Part shown: one piece after another, positions 40,255 through 52,149 of the stretch
Layout of the letters: each line of letters starts with the position of its first letter
How positions within the stretch are numbered: position 1 is the first letter of the stretch
Source: Gracilariopsis chorda
Taxonomy: Eukaryota; Rhodophyta; Florideophyceae; Gracilariales; Gracilariaceae
Assembly: GCA_003194525.1 (NCBI GenBank)
Contig: NBIV01000055.1
Span: 186,001-250,000, forward strand
Length of the DNA: 64,000 bases
Direction: 5' to 3'
Translations under genes and position numbers: made by a program
Notes under the pieces: model-generated
What the model saw: the letters and a program-made list of their open reading frames with translations, nothing else
What the model was told of the DNA's origin: nothing
The model's database searches: none

Positions 40255-42160
40255 ATCACATTGGCATCAGTCTGCGTGCTTTTGCTCCACTCATTTTCTT
40301 TTTAGTTTACGCACCCAGTTCAGTAGGCAGTACGGCAACAATCTTAGTCCCGCAGCAGTCCGCGCAGTGCTGGCAAAGGCTAGGAGACGATCACATAAAC
40401 TGACTCAGCGTCATCGTATCATTTACTCATTCGCCCGATACCAAGCTTTGGGTAAAAACAAGTTATGCAACTTCTCCTCGCTGTACATAATTCTCTCAGA
40501 GGTTCTACCAGGGCAATGTACGCAGTAACTGGTGAACAGAATGTCGAGTCATGATGGCCTTGAAGACGGGGGGCATGGCTCAGGAAGATTCTATTTGGTC
40601 CCCTCGCAGAATGGCCTATGACCATATTTCTTCTGCTTCATGGTTACTCCTTCACCGATGTTCCAACTCACTGAACGAAGGAGGGAAGCGCTTTGCGAAT
40701 AATCAGCCTTTCTTATCAATCATAGGCATCAGAACCTGAACAGTCAGCAGATGAACCCACTTGCCCTCTTCCCGTGCTCACATACGGGATGGGTAAAACC
40801 TTCATTAAGTCCCTGGCTCAAGGGACCGACTGGTGTCGCTGGCAGTTCTCGACCGGACTGCGGTTGGTGGTTCAACACTGGGGGTCGAGCTTTTTGAGGC
40901 TATGCGGCCAGCCCATGGCCGTCCAGTCGGTGGCCAGCAACAGTGATTCTTGTCAGACCACCTGCCCTCACAATAAACGGTACCGCCGGCCAGTAGCTGC
41001 AGGTAAGCCCGAGCTCATCACATAAGCGCACCACGCGGACCCTCCACCGTCCGGCTACGACAGGTTATGGATCCTCATCTTAACCCCAACCCCACACCAT
41101 CTCAACGCACCATTCGCGCATTACGCCAAGACCAAAACTGATTCGAGAACGAAACACAAACGACCTGTGGCAAGACTGCCTCCAAAGAATTCAGGACACC
41201 ACACTTCTACAATCAAACAACTTCGCCCACCGAGAACCATTCACATCGCAATGCACCCATTACGATGTCTCAAGACAAGGGAACCCTCTATATGCCTCAA
41301 CTAAACCCGGATAACTGCACAATACTGATCCGTGATGTCGTTAATCTCGTCCAGGCGAAATGCGTCGAAGTTGAAGCTTTCGTAGCTCATCATTGGAGCT
41401 GCGGTGCCAAGTCGCTTTTTGCTGGATTAGTACTGCGCTGAGGGATCGCGTGGGAACCGTCAGTGGCCCTCGCTTTGGGCACAATGCATTAATCCGCCCG
41501 CCGTGGTGTCTCGACCTTCCTGTTGATGCGAACCAGGAGGAAGCGGAAATGGATCCGTAACTGGGTCTGCCTCGAGAACTTGGCCTTCGCGGCGGAGACT
41601 AGCTTCTTAGAGAGCTGGCACGTCGAAGTTGGAATTAGGCTTCGTCCACCCAAAACCAACTACAACAACACAAGATGCCTCGCTACAGGAAACTTTCATC
41701 CTGCGCAAAGCCGAAACCCATCATGAAAACTACGTTACCACTCCAGCGAATTCTGGTACAGAGGGTCTTCACAAGCAACATAAGTCCCGCGTTGAACCTT
41801 CCACATCTGAAATGCACTCAGATACCGTCTTTTCTCACTGAACTCCGGCATATTACAAAGACACACATTTGACGCTATTCAACACCATCAAAATCAATGT
41901 CTCTTCTTGCAGCGAAACAACCTACGGAGTACTGGAAGCGGAAGCGCGATTGCTCTCTCTCGACCTCTTCACCGCTCTCGATCCGTTCAAAGCCGCCAGG
42001 TTGGTGATTTGCTGCATTTCTCCTGCAATTCTGAACGGCATCCGGAGAATGTACACACTGTTTCCGGTGTGTATCCCCGTGCTGGTTCAGTGAACATTTT
42101 CGTTCACTTACGAACGCGGTGAATTATGGAGATTTTTGGAGAACCAATTGCCACACAATA
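40255..42160. other. Intergenic stretch without supported gene
   Basis: About 1.9 kb. Short frames only; those at 41.5-42.1 kb lack known domains. An AATAAA occurs near 40,973 within a compact 250-bp segment of mixed composition that could be an old LTR, but no second copy is visible. The stretch ends at the left inverted repeat of the Harbinger element. Confidence 0.35.
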
Positions 42161-42200
42161 GAGAGTTTCAGCAAATCAACTGTGGGTGCAATCGTGGGTA
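42161..42200 (+). repeat. Left terminal inverted repeat of the Harbinger element
   Basis: Pairs with 51,214-51,252. It contains two GTGGGT motifs in its inner half, also present in the right copy. Confidence 0.85.
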
Positions 42201-43217
42201 AAATATGGGTTGCACTTACCGGAAAAACAATTGAACGAAAATTGTCCTGAACAGTTTCAGCACTGAAATTCTTCGTTCAATGCGTGGTAGGCCGCGGCAC
42301 AGCCACCGCTGCGACACAGAACGGCCACCGGGAGACCACCTCAACCCACGCGCAGTCTTCGTGGCGGGCCGCAGCGCCTGCTACATCTGTTGTCTCTTGG
42401 CGGCTGGCGGCACAGCAGCAATGGTGGCAATCAAGAACTACAACTTGATGCAGCTGCGCCGCATGCGGCGGCGCCTGCGTCGTGAGCTGCTGGCGCGACA
42501 CTTATCCGGGGCGAGTCTCGCAGAGCTTGGACCAGTACTGGGCCGTTTTCTGCTCGTCCGGCGTGATCTGAGAGCTCTGCTCCGCCGCACGAGGGCGGTT
42601 TATAGCGCATATTTTAATGTTAACGTGTTTTCCACTGAAGACGCCTTGTTTCTTTCCTGGTTCAAGCCCGTAGACCTGGGTCGCATTGCTGGATTACTGC
42701 AGCTCGCGGAAGGGTCTTTCACGCTTCGGCATAGGGTACTTTCTGTGGAGCGCCTGTGCATTGTGCTGCACCGGATATCTTCGCTTGCCTGCTGGCGTGA
42801 CCTCTAAAAACCGTTTGGACGGACCAGCTCAGCATTGTGCGACATCTTCTACGAGACCATCGAGCTGATGATGGAGCGGTGGAGTGGTGCTCTGTGCCAG
42901 TGGAGGGGGGATTTGATGCAAGAACGGGCGGCCATGTAGGGAAAAGCTGTCGTTGACAAGGGCGGGGCGCTTGACAACTGCGTCGGCTTTATCGACGGCA
43001 AAAGAATCTTTATTGCGCGACCTTTGCATGCAATGCAGTGGAGCGTGTACAGCGGCCACAAGCGCAAGCAGATGCTGAAGTTTCAGTCTGTAGTCACGCC
43101 AGATGGGCTCCTTTTTCACCTGGCCGGACCCATGGAGGGAAGGCGGCACGACATCGCGCTCTACCGAGAATCGGGAATGATCGACATGTTGGATTCGGGC
43201 CTGATAATAGGAGGTGT

Positions 43218-43222
43218 ACAGT
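43218..43222. repeat. Target site duplication of the copia element, left
   Basis: ACAGT directly before the 5' LTR; the same five bases follow the 3' LTR at 49,337-49,341. Five-base duplications are typical of Ty1/copia integration. Confidence 0.85.
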
Positions 43223-43589
43223 TGTAAGATATACGAGAGAGGAGCATTAGAAAAATGCTCTGCATTGATTACGAAGATTTTGTATTGCCTAATACAATGA
43301 TGATTGAAGATTGCCCTGCACTAAATTAGAAAGACCTTGTATTGCATAATACAACGACGAAAGGGCGTTGCCTTTCCAATGTGATTGTCAGTAAGAGAGC
43401 CTTTGCCAAAGGTCACAGAGCAATGACATATAAGCCCAGCCTTGGGTCGAGTAAAAGGGAGAGGAGGGCAGCAGCGGAAAAACAGGATAGAGACTGCCCA
43501 GCTTCGTGCTGAACCGATCTTCATATTCGTGCCGTATCTGCGACGACAACCCCACGCAATTTCCAAACAAAGTGTCAATCCTTTAAACA
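43223..43589 (+). repeat. 5' LTR of the nested copia element
   Basis: 367 bp. It contains a row of short palindromes: GAGCATT/AATGCTC (43,242-43,260), TTGTATT/AATACAA twice (43,280-43,297 and 43,337-43,354) and CCTTTG/CAAAGG (43,400-43,412). Confidence 0.92.
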
Positions 43590-44035
43590 GTTATGGGCCC
43601 AGCGGGGTCTGTACTCGCAGAGCCTAGCAATAATGGGAACAACGCCCTAAGATTTGTAAACAACGTGACATCGAAAGTTCGCTACCGCGATGAGCTACGG
43701 TTTTGGATGCAGATGGTTAATGAAATGGCAGAGGTCGACACAAAGTGGAAAGCGCTTCGTAAAGGAGCTGGGTACATCATTTATCGATCATGCGACCAGA
43801 CAGCTCAGGCCTTGTTGTAGAAAGCGGTATCGGACCGCAACTTATCTCTTTCTGTCCAACCAGAGGATCCAAAGAACGACAAGTTAATTGAAGTCATATC
43901 AGACGTGATTGCCAAAGACACTTCTACTGAATCGATCAAGAGAGAAGTTGAACTACTAACGGCCATACACAGTTGCTCTCGTTAAGAAGAAGAAACCGTT
44001 TCTGCATTTGATACTCGGTTTACAGGAACTGTGGC

Positions 44036-44766
44036 AAGCAATGCCAATCACACGGCGGGCATCACAGACGGAACAAGCAAAGAGTTTGTGTGGTGCAATG
44101 CCCCAAAGGGGAAAAACACCGAAAGACGTTCGGGATCTTCCTCTCACGAGGTGAACCCAGTTGGGTAGAGCCCTCCCAGAGGTGTCACGGCGAAGCCGGT
44201 TTGTAAGAGCAGGGACACCTGTCGCGACTCGCGCAGGGAGGTGAAGGCGAAGAATCGATATCCGCGTGAGCGGGGTGTGATCCTCAGTAGAGGTATGTTT
44301 CCACGTGAGTGGGGGTGTGTGAGCGGATGCGCACACGAGGGCCGCGGGTAGCGGGAGGTGCTACCCTAAAAAGGGGGAAAAAGGAAGGGCGAAGAGGAGG
44401 AAGAGAGGACGATGTGAGTCGCGAGAGCGACGAACAGATACGGCAATGCCGGTGGACAGGACTCCCTATACAGGGCGAAACACCAATATGATTGGAACAA
44501 TTATACTCCCAAGGATGGGCTTCTTTAGATGTGCAAGGGGGTTAGATGTCCCGTGGTTTACGGCGTTTCCCTCCAAGGAGGAGTAGAGTACGCGCGCAAG
44601 CGGCAACAACTAGAGCCAATTCCCCAGGTTGGGGTCCCTTTTTGGGGAAGGTTTACTGGTTCGACGGCAGTGCGCCGTCGCACTAAGTACTAGCTTCCCA
44701 GAAATGGGTGTGAAAATAATAAATAATATTAACTAAAATACTCCACATTTCGTGGCAACATCCACT
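44036..44766 (+). other. G-rich block without gag-like reading inside the copia element
   Basis: About 730 bp between two gag-like stretches shows no protein-like reading, is G-rich and contains purine runs. The eight bases ACTGTGGC occur on both sides (44,028-44,035 and 44,767-44,774). It could be a small insertion with an 8-bp target duplication or an untranslated part of this family. Its ends are not inverted repeats. Confidence 0.3.
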
Positions 44767-45490
44767 ACTGTGGCCAACCGCCAAATGACCCAAAACCGTG
44801 TCCCACGTGTCCATATCCACCATAGTGGGGCGTAGTTCATATACACACTACACAACCGATAATATCGGGAAAGCGTTCAAGTACCAAGAATCCCTCCCTG
44901 AGGGCGTTGCACTACAGTTTGCTATCATGATGCTACGAAATGCACATTTGACCCCTGATACGATGAATTCTCTGGTTTTCCAACTGACGTCATCAGCAGC
45001 GTCGAACAGAATGGATCATATGGGTCAGATTCTAGCCACAAACGCCGAACTCACGCTCATGCTGAACCTGTTGAAATCCCCTCCAGCTTCGAAAGAAGAA
45101 GCAGCCAAGGCCCTCCAATTCAAAATACAAGACGAGGCAAAGAAGATACAAGAACAACGTTTCCACAAAGTGCCAATGTTCACCCTAGTTATTGCAGCCG
45201 AATACCTTTCACATGTCCAGAGCAAACAACAACAGACTTCAAACACTCCTGCAACCAAGAACCATGGTTCAATGCTTGGAAAAAGGAGTACCGCCCCACT
45301 AAACGACGGTACGAGGGATGTAAAGAGACTGAAGGAGGAGAAAAAATGCCGAGCATGCCATCGACCTGGTCACTGGTGGAGAGACCGCGAAGAGTGCCGT
45401 GACATCATGAGAGCAAGACACGATGCCAGGAGGAGTGATTCGAATGCGACGCCTTTCCCTGACGAGAATCCACCCCGCCAGGAAAGCTTG

Positions 45491-45544
45491 AGGACTGAAC
45501 CCGTTTCAAGGACTGAACCCGTTTCAAGGACTGAACCCGTTTCA
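45491..45544 (+). repeat. 18-bp tandem repeat, three copies
   Basis: The unit AGGACTGAACCCGTTTCA is repeated three times without change, encoding RTEPVS repeats at the end of the gag-like region of the copia element. Confidence 0.9.
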
Positions 45545-48500
45545 AAGTCGCTTTTTCAGGCGTGAGGTCACCTACGCTCCAAGTTGACCTCAACCGGATA
45601 TTAGATGAAGGAGCTCCAACTTCGACCGGTGGAATGGAAGAAGCAACAGCACTGTGCGATGCACTCGGAATCCCCTTGGTACTGGATCCACCCCGAGACC
45701 ATTACCTACATGGTTGGGGCAACAATTCAGAGAATGCTAAACCGATCATATGCACTTGGAACCTGATCATAAACGACGTCAACAATCGCCCCACTGCACT
45801 GCCATTCGACTTAGTACACGGCTCATCCCCACTCCTCATTGGATTGGACGTGAAAAGATTCGCCAACACATTGAACCGCACTAAGCCCCAGGTACTCAGC
45901 TTCAAACGACCGATGGATACTACTGAACGTGTGTTCCTCACATATATAGAGAACGACGGACATGGAAATGATAGGCTTAGGATTGAATTAATACCACATC
46001 GAACCTCGATGTTGACCACCCCGATGTCGAATTCCACCCTGCGGATCGACAAGAATGCGCTGAAGAAGATACACAGATTCACGCACGCAAGTGCCACCGA
46101 AATGAAAACTATTCTGAAAGACGCCGATAAGCTGACTGAAGATCTAAGCCGAGCTTGCGATACCATCCATGATGCCTGCGACATTTGCGCCTCCACCGGA
46201 CGCCCTGCCCATCGCAAGAAAGTATCGCTCACACACGTGAACGAAGCACTCAACGAGTCCGTACAAGCGGATTTTCTCGTCGTTTACATTGCCTACGTCA
46301 AATACGAAGTCCTCAACATTATTGATGCTGGCACGAACTACGGCGAGAGGTGCATTGTTACAAAGAAGGACTCGGGCGAGTTATCCAATACGCTGGAGTC
46401 AGAATGGATATACCATCACGGAGCCCCAAAATTCTTCAGTGCAGACCCTGAATTCACCAAGCCAGTGCTTACAAAGCTCATGACCTCACACGGCATCAAG
46501 ATGGAAGACCGCCCCGCCAGATGTTCGTCTAAGAATGGCACGATTGAACGTAACAATGGTCTATTCAAATCCATTTTTGCTCGAGTAGCGAAAGAGAACA
46601 CCACCACTTCACCGAGTACTCTTGTAGCCCGCACGTCCTTCCTGAGCAACCTATTCCATGGCAACTCGACTCTGAGCTCGTTTCAACTCGCTACAGGATA
46701 TTCGCCGTCACTACTGGGCATGCCAGACACTCGGGTCCCAGAAGAACTACTCCACGCTCACAAGCGCACAACAGCAACTCGTGCCCTGCAAAAACTTCTG
46801 AAGGCACACAACAACCACCTCTTTCCGCCACATTCCATCAGCCCTAGGGCATCCATCTGGGTCTACTACAACACGTTGAAGCAAAATGACCCGGTGAGGT
46901 GGGTCAAGGCCACTGTCACGCAGACTACCCCATTCTACGTTAAATGTAGGCGATCTCACTGAGGTCCACCGATGAGAGTTGCATACGAACACGTCCGGCT
47001 TGTTCCAGATGGGTAACTAGCCAGGGAATTACAGGAAGGGATATTGGAAGATATCCTTGCAGAGGAAGTACCAGACACAGCATACAATACCCAGGACGAT
47101 CCAGTGGTACAGAACGAATCAGAGCAGGTCATGATCGACGTTTTCGGCCCCGATTATTCAACGGACGACGAAGCAGTTAACGAAAATCTTCATAGCTCAC
47201 TCTTGTCCACTACCGTAATTGGTGACGCTTCACGAGATATTGGGCAGGAGAACGCAGAAGGACCAGAAGGACCATCTGATATACAACTCAAGTCTGATGA
47301 GCAAAGCGTTCTCAATGAGATCTACGACGCAATTGGAAACGAACAAGTCACACGCAGAAAGATGGACTGTGCACCGCAATGGATACTCGATAAAGCCGTT
47401 GCCGAAGAAATTGAGAACGCGTGGGACGGCGCTTACATTGAGATACCCGAGCATGATGTCCCCTCAAACGCCAACGTGATTAGCTCCCATGTGGTGTACA
47501 AGGTAAAGAACGAGGAGAAAGATCAGAAGAGAATGAAAGCCAGACTGTGCCCGCATGGAAATCGCGACAAGGAAAAGGGAAATATCAGAAATGATTCTGC
47601 CAATGCCCAGTTCGACGGTATACGCATCCTCTTATCTTTGACATCCATCCTCAGATTCCGACTTGGATGCATCGACATAAAAGGCGCATACCTTCAAAGC
47701 GGACCAATCACCAGAGATCTATACGTGCGCCCACCGAAAGAATGGAAAGGCCGTCGCGGAATCCTCTGGAAATTGATTAAGCTTCCATATGGTATCATCG
47801 ACGCAGGGAGACAGTGGACTACTGTTATCGAAAGCTGGGGTTGAATGAATCAAAGCTTTCGCGTGTCGATGGAGTGAATCAGCTGTATATCAGACGAGCT
47901 GAAGAGGGTTCGATCAAACTTTTGCTTGCCAAGTTAACCGACGACCTTTTGATCTCTGGAACCCTCCAGGGCATACGAGACTTTGCTATGGAGATTGATC
48001 AACTTTTTCGCGTCAGCAAAACGATTATTGACAACGAAATCAAGTTTAATGGATGCAGTAGTAGACAATACGACAATTTCACTATTCAACTCTCTATGCA
48101 AGAATATGCGAACTCTATTAAGTCGATCAAGATCAGCAAGACGCGCAAAGTATGCGGAAAGACGCCGCACAACCTCATGAGACTCGAGCATATCGTACAC
48201 TGGCAGGAGAGCTCATCTGGTTAGGATGCAGATCGTTACCAAAAGCTGCTTATGTTGGTTCCTTCATGCAACAAAAGATAAGTAGACTGACAGTCGCTAA
48301 TTTGGTTGACGCGAACAAGATGCTACATGAATTCAGAAACCTTCGACCCCTTATTACTTTTCGGTGCCCTATAGGAAAGATTGATGCAGCTGAAGTAGTA
48401 TCCTTCTCGGACGGTTCGTTCAACATTTCACCTAATCAGATATATGGGCAGACGGGAGTAATAACTGGAATACGATACAGAACAAAGAATGACGCAACGA

Positions 48501-48970
48501 TGTACCATATCATCGACTGGTCAAGCGCTAGGCAGAAGAGAGTATCGTACTCATCATACGGTGCAGAGATTATTGCTTGCACTGAGGCAGATGACAGAGG
48601 TTTCTACCTGAAATCTACGCTCAAGTCTATCTCGCTTGCAGACAAGTTTCCCAATGTCTTAAACGTTGATTCTAAAGGACTATTGGACACCATTACAACG
48701 CTGCATGAAGGAAAAGAATACAGGCTGAGACAAACTTTGCAACGGTTGAGAGACTCATTTGAGGCCCACGAGATAGATAATCTTCGCTGGATACAAGGAA
48801 AGGTTAACATTACTGACGCTCTAAGAAAGTATAACCCGGCTATGCACAGACTGTTGATTCGAATTTGCGCAACTGGCCTACTGATGCTACCGGATCATAG
48901 ATCGTTTTGCCTTAACATTGAAGCATGGAAGTAAGAGTTGTAACAAATAGCTTGCTACAACTGGGGGGTG

Positions 48971-49336
48971 TGTAAGATATACGAGAGAGGAGCATTAGAA
49001 AAATGCTCTGCATTGATTACGAAGATTTTGTATTGCCTAATACAATGATGATTGAAGATTGCCCTGCACTAAATTAGAAAGACCTTGTATTGCATAATAA
49101 AACGACGAAAGGGCGTTGCCTTTCCAATGTGATTGTCAGTAAGAGAGCCTTTGCCAAAGGCCACAGAGCAATGACATATAAGCCCAGCCTTGGGTCGAGT
49201 AAAAGGGAGAGGAGGGCAGCAGCGGAAAAACAGGATAGAGACTGCCCAGCTTCGTGCTGAACCGATCTTCATATTCGTGCCGTATCTGCGACGACAACCC
49301 CATGCAATGTCCGAACACAGTGTCAATCCTTTAACA
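48971..49336 (+). repeat. 3' LTR of the nested copia element
   Basis: 366 bp, about six substitutions and one one-base length difference from the 5' copy. All four palindromes of the 5' LTR are kept. Confidence 0.92.
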
Positions 49337-49893
49337 ACAGTATTGTCTCTTTGGCGACAAGGCCCACCTGGGTCGACCTTGGATGCAAGTGGCGTTTCCA
49401 GCCAACGCAGCCGGGGTTCTGGACGAGGAATAAGAGGCTTTTAACACGGAGATGGAAAGCGTCTGAGTGTCAGTCGAATGGGCGTACAAGGAAGTGAAGC
49501 AGGTCTTCTCCATTCTCGACTTTGCGCGAAAACTCAAGGTCAACGAGGGCCCTGTTGGTACTGTCTACACGGCTGCTGTGTTCCTGTGGAACGTTCGTTG
49601 TTGCATGTACGGTGGCTAGACAGCGACCTTCTTTGACTGCACGTGCCTCACTCTCGAGAGCTACCTGTCTATCAGCGCATAGTAAAGAAGATTCCGAAGA
49701 TACGCAAACGTGGCCAAGTCACCACGGCTCTGAGGGAGCGTGCAAGAGAATGTCATTCGGCAGCAGCGGCGCCAGGTGCTGCGGCCAGCGACGGCGCACA
49801 CGCTCACCGAGCGGCGGCTTTCTCGCCTCGGTCAGCGAACGCCACGGTAGGCACTCATAACTTCGCCATATCTTCCAACCCACCCACTCTTCT

Positions 49894-50868
49894 TCAGTTC
49901 TTCCTGACACTACGCACGAGCTCCGCGATCAGCGCAAGGGTCTGCGTGCGCTCCTCTCGATCGGCCATGGACACAGCTGCAGCATCGGCGGAAGCCTTGG
50001 CACAAGCAACTTCTGCGGCCACGTCTCGCTGGCGTCGTTCCGCATCTATGTCTAACTTGTGCTGGAAGCGGCGCTGGTCCAGGTCCAGACGCTTCTCCGC
50101 AGTGGCGCATTTACGCCGCTCCACGTCACGGCACTCGGCGACGTCGCGCTTGATGATGTCGATAATAGCGTTGTCCTTTTCCTCCTCTGCATCATCACGA
50201 CGTCGTCGACGCTTTGCCGCCGCTGAAATTCCGTCGCCCTCCGACTCGTATTCTACGTCAAGGCCGCCCATATTCTTATCGAGCACCCTCTTGTTCCAAC
50301 GAGTGCGGCGCATGAGCGATACATCTCGAGCGGCTGCCCCAGCACGAGAGAGCTCATCTTCGACCTTACTCTTCTTCTCAGTTGCTTTAGTTGCTGCCAA
50401 GCGTACGTCACTCATGGCCGCGGTGGCATCCTCCAGGAGGTTTGACAGCTCGTCCTGCGCCTCCGTCGTGCCCGACTGCTTGGCCAGGGCTGCATCTTTG
50501 TTTTTAAAGCGCTCCGTCAGTAGCAAAAACCGGTCCTTGATGTGCTTGCTGTTTGTGTCGAATGGCTTGCTCGGTTGCGCGTTAAAAAGTTCAGCCGCTC
50601 TTGTATACATTCTGTCTCCTTCTCCCCACTTGGCAAGGTGCGCTCCTGCACTTGTCACACCACGCGCACAAAGCAGGCCTGCACGTGCCCCGTCCCACTT
50701 CACCCGGCGCTTTTTGGCCGTAGCGGGCGATAGGTTGACGGTTGGGCTTGACGTGTTGGCGCCAGATTCGTTGGAAGACTCCTCTACAACCGAGCTAGAT
50801 GCGCCCGCTGGCAGTGAATGTCCATGGGGACGGGGGGAGGGAGGGTAAGGAGCCTCGCCGGCTGCCAT
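49894..50868 (-). CDS. Harbinger-associated Myb/SANT-like coiled-coil protein, 324 aa
   Basis: ATG at 50,868; the open frame continues upstream only from a non-ATG codon. The product has a low-complexity N-tail with Ser/Glu, then a helical domain at about residues 62-140 (KKRRVKWDG, CARGVTSAGAHLAKWGEGDRM, KPFDTNSKHIKDRFLLLTERFK), which fits the trihelix Myb/SANT-like fold of the second Harbinger gene. A long charged coiled coil follows (about 145-310), with a basic cluster AAKRRRRR that could be a nuclear signal. In known PIF/Harbinger transposons this partner binds DNA near the ends and carries the transposase into the nucleus. The frame is intact although the neighbouring transposase is broken. 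It is convergent with the transposase and inside the inverted ends. Confidence 0.7.
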   Translation of the reverse strand: MAAGEAPYPPSPRPHGHSLPAGASSSVVEESSNESGANTSSPTVNLSPATAKKRRVKWDGARAGLLCARGVTSAGAHLAKWGEGDRMYTRAAELFNAQPSKPFDTNSKHIKDRFLLLTERFKNKDAALAKQSGTTEAQDELSNLLEDATAAMSDVRLAATKATEKKSKVEDELSRAGAAARDVSLMRRTRWNKRVLDKNMGGLDVEYESEGDGISAAAKRRRRRDDAEEEKDNAIIDIIKRDVAECRDVERRKCATAEKRLDLDQRRFQHKLDIDAERRQRDVAAEVACAKASADAAAVSMADREERTQTLALIAELVRSVRKN

Positions 50869-51213
50869 CTTTCTGCTGGCTGGAGAACGGAAAGGGGGAG
50901 GACGGGGGGGTGTCGCGTAACAGTACACCCGCAGGCGCGGACAACGAAGAGCGCTCGGTAGGTTCTTGCAAGCACGCACTGCACAACCCAGCCCAGCACA
51001 TTAAAGACGGTGCGCTTCACGAAGGCGGACTCTCACCGCGTGACTGCCGAAACCAGGCGCTCCAAGCAGCGTGAGCGGTGTGGCTGTGCTAACATGTGGA
51101 GCAGATCGTACCGAAAATGTTTTCGGTACAGAGCCTCTCTGAACGGTTCACCGGTAGGAATTGTCGGTCGGCTTGGCCCAGATCGGCCACATGTCATACA
51201 TGCCATGCCACGC

Positions 51214-51252
51214 TACCCACAATCTACCCACAGTTGAGTTGCTGAAACTCTC
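51214..51252 (-). repeat. Right terminal inverted repeat of the Harbinger element
   Basis: Reverse complement of the left end, about 88% identical. A perfect 22-bp hairpin (GTACCGAAAA TG TTTTCGGTAC, 51,108-51,129) lies about 85 bp inside it and may be a subterminal transposase-binding or fold-back element. Confidence 0.85.
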
Positions 51253-52100
51253 TAGTGAAGTTCTCTAGATCGCTGTAGAACCTCACCCAGCTAATTGAAA
51301 AGATTCACCGTACATATCTCTCAAATGCAAAAAAACAAAAGAAGAGGTCTTTACGTAGAAGTTTGCTTCAGATTCCATGTTTCCGCCTTCTCTTCAAGTT
51401 CTTGCAACTCAACTGCAGAAATTATCACCCTGACCAAAACACCTTCGGAATTTCAACAACAACAGCAAGAAGAGCACACTGATTGCCGACATAACCCACA
51501 CCATTGTAAAACTTTTTCTCCGCCCTTTTTTGTATAAACTTTGCAGCTTCGTTTAACACAATAACTGAATGAGAAAAGAGAACAATATGTAGCTTTTGCC
51601 TTCACCACTATATGAAATGAAGAATTTTCCAACCTTCTCGTAGTATCATCATCTCTTTTATAGTTCTGTATTACATTTATTGTGTACATCGGTTTCATCA
51701 CACCAATTTACGAAAGATTGGATGATGGTAATGCTGATGACGTTTGCTGCACGGAGAAACGCTTGTATTCCACTGCAAACTCTTTTTCCAAATGCTTTGC
51801 AAAGGAAGAAAATGACATGCACTTTGTAACATTATGTATCCTAATCATTCTTTTCACTAAGTGGAGCCAGAAGGAGGGATAATTGCAACTTATCAATTTT
51901 TAATGTAGTAGACTATGATTACTTAAACGAAGTGCTTGACTTTCCAAGAATTCCATTCTTTGCATGGGGCCTTTCCGAATCACATTAAGGTAGGATATGC
52001 GAGTTCCGAAGGCCAGGCCAGGTTGCCCCACTTACTAGTGGTAGAGGCTTCCATTTAGGGGGGTTCAGAAAATTGATTTCTGGGGCTCAAAAATCAGAAA
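51253..52100. other. Spacer right of the Harbinger element
   Basis: About 850 bp, AT-richer than its surroundings, without recognisable gene. Near 52,080-52,120 short repeats of AAAATC/GATTTT occur that may belong to the end of the adjacent DIRS-like fossil. Confidence 0.35.
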
Positions 52101-52149
52101 ATCGATTTTTGAAAGCCAGAAAACTGAACCGGACCCATAAAAGGCGGTA

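Larger units (their letters stand above)
43223..49336 (+). mobile_element. Ty1/copia LTR retrotransposon, full length, young, inserted in the Harbinger transposase
   Basis: LTRs of 366-367 bp (43,223-43,589 and 48,971-49,336) start TG and end CA, are about 98% identical, and are flanked by the ACAGT duplication. Parts in order on the plus strand: gag region (about 43,600-45,560) with a CCHC-type knuckle near 45,350 and an 18-bp triple repeat near 45,490; integrase (about 46,050-46,960); reverse transcriptase (about 47,390-47,850); RNase H (about 48,380-48,770). Integrase before RT is the copia order. A G-rich stretch precedes the 3' LTR as a polypurine tract. The LTR identity points to a recent insertion. 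The coding region nevertheless has several breaks, so the copy is not whole. Confidence 0.92.
42280..49618 (+). pseudogene. Harbinger transposase, split by the copia insertion
   Basis: Two coding pieces, about 42,280-43,222 and 49,342-49,618, flank the copia element. The left piece has a basic helical N-terminus (LMQLRRMRRRLRRELLARHL) and the catalytic opening NCVGFIDGKRIFIARP (first Asp) and GRRHDIALYRESG (second Asp). Reading resumes after the copia target duplication with YCLFGDKAHLGRPWMQVAF, the GD..Y/H.LRPW block of DDE_Tnp_4 nucleases, then VEWAYKEVKQVF with the catalytic Glu, and ends near TAAVFLWNVRCCMYGG. Apart from the insertion there are frame changes and stops near 42,805, 42,938, 49,430 and 49,465, so the gene was or became inactive. 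All three catalytic residues are still recognisable. Confidence 0.75.
42161..51252 (+). mobile_element. PIF/Harbinger-type DNA transposon with nested copia element
   Basis: Inverted ends of about 40 bp lie at 42,161-42,200 (GAGAGTTTCAGCAAATCAAC...) and 51,214-51,252 (the same on the other strand: GAGAGTTTCAGCAACTCAAC...), with about 5 mismatches. A TA flanks both ends and is either target duplication or the outermost part of the repeat. Without the 6.1-kb copia insertion the element is about 3.0 kb. It carries two genes in convergent orientation: a DDE transposase (plus strand) and a coiled-coil Myb/SANT-type protein (minus strand), the two-gene set known for PIF/Harbinger elements. Confidence 0.85.

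Noticed and set aside
40740-41030. Possible LTR or small element after the Myb gene
   Set aside because: Only an AATAAA and compact composition support it; no repeat partner was found.
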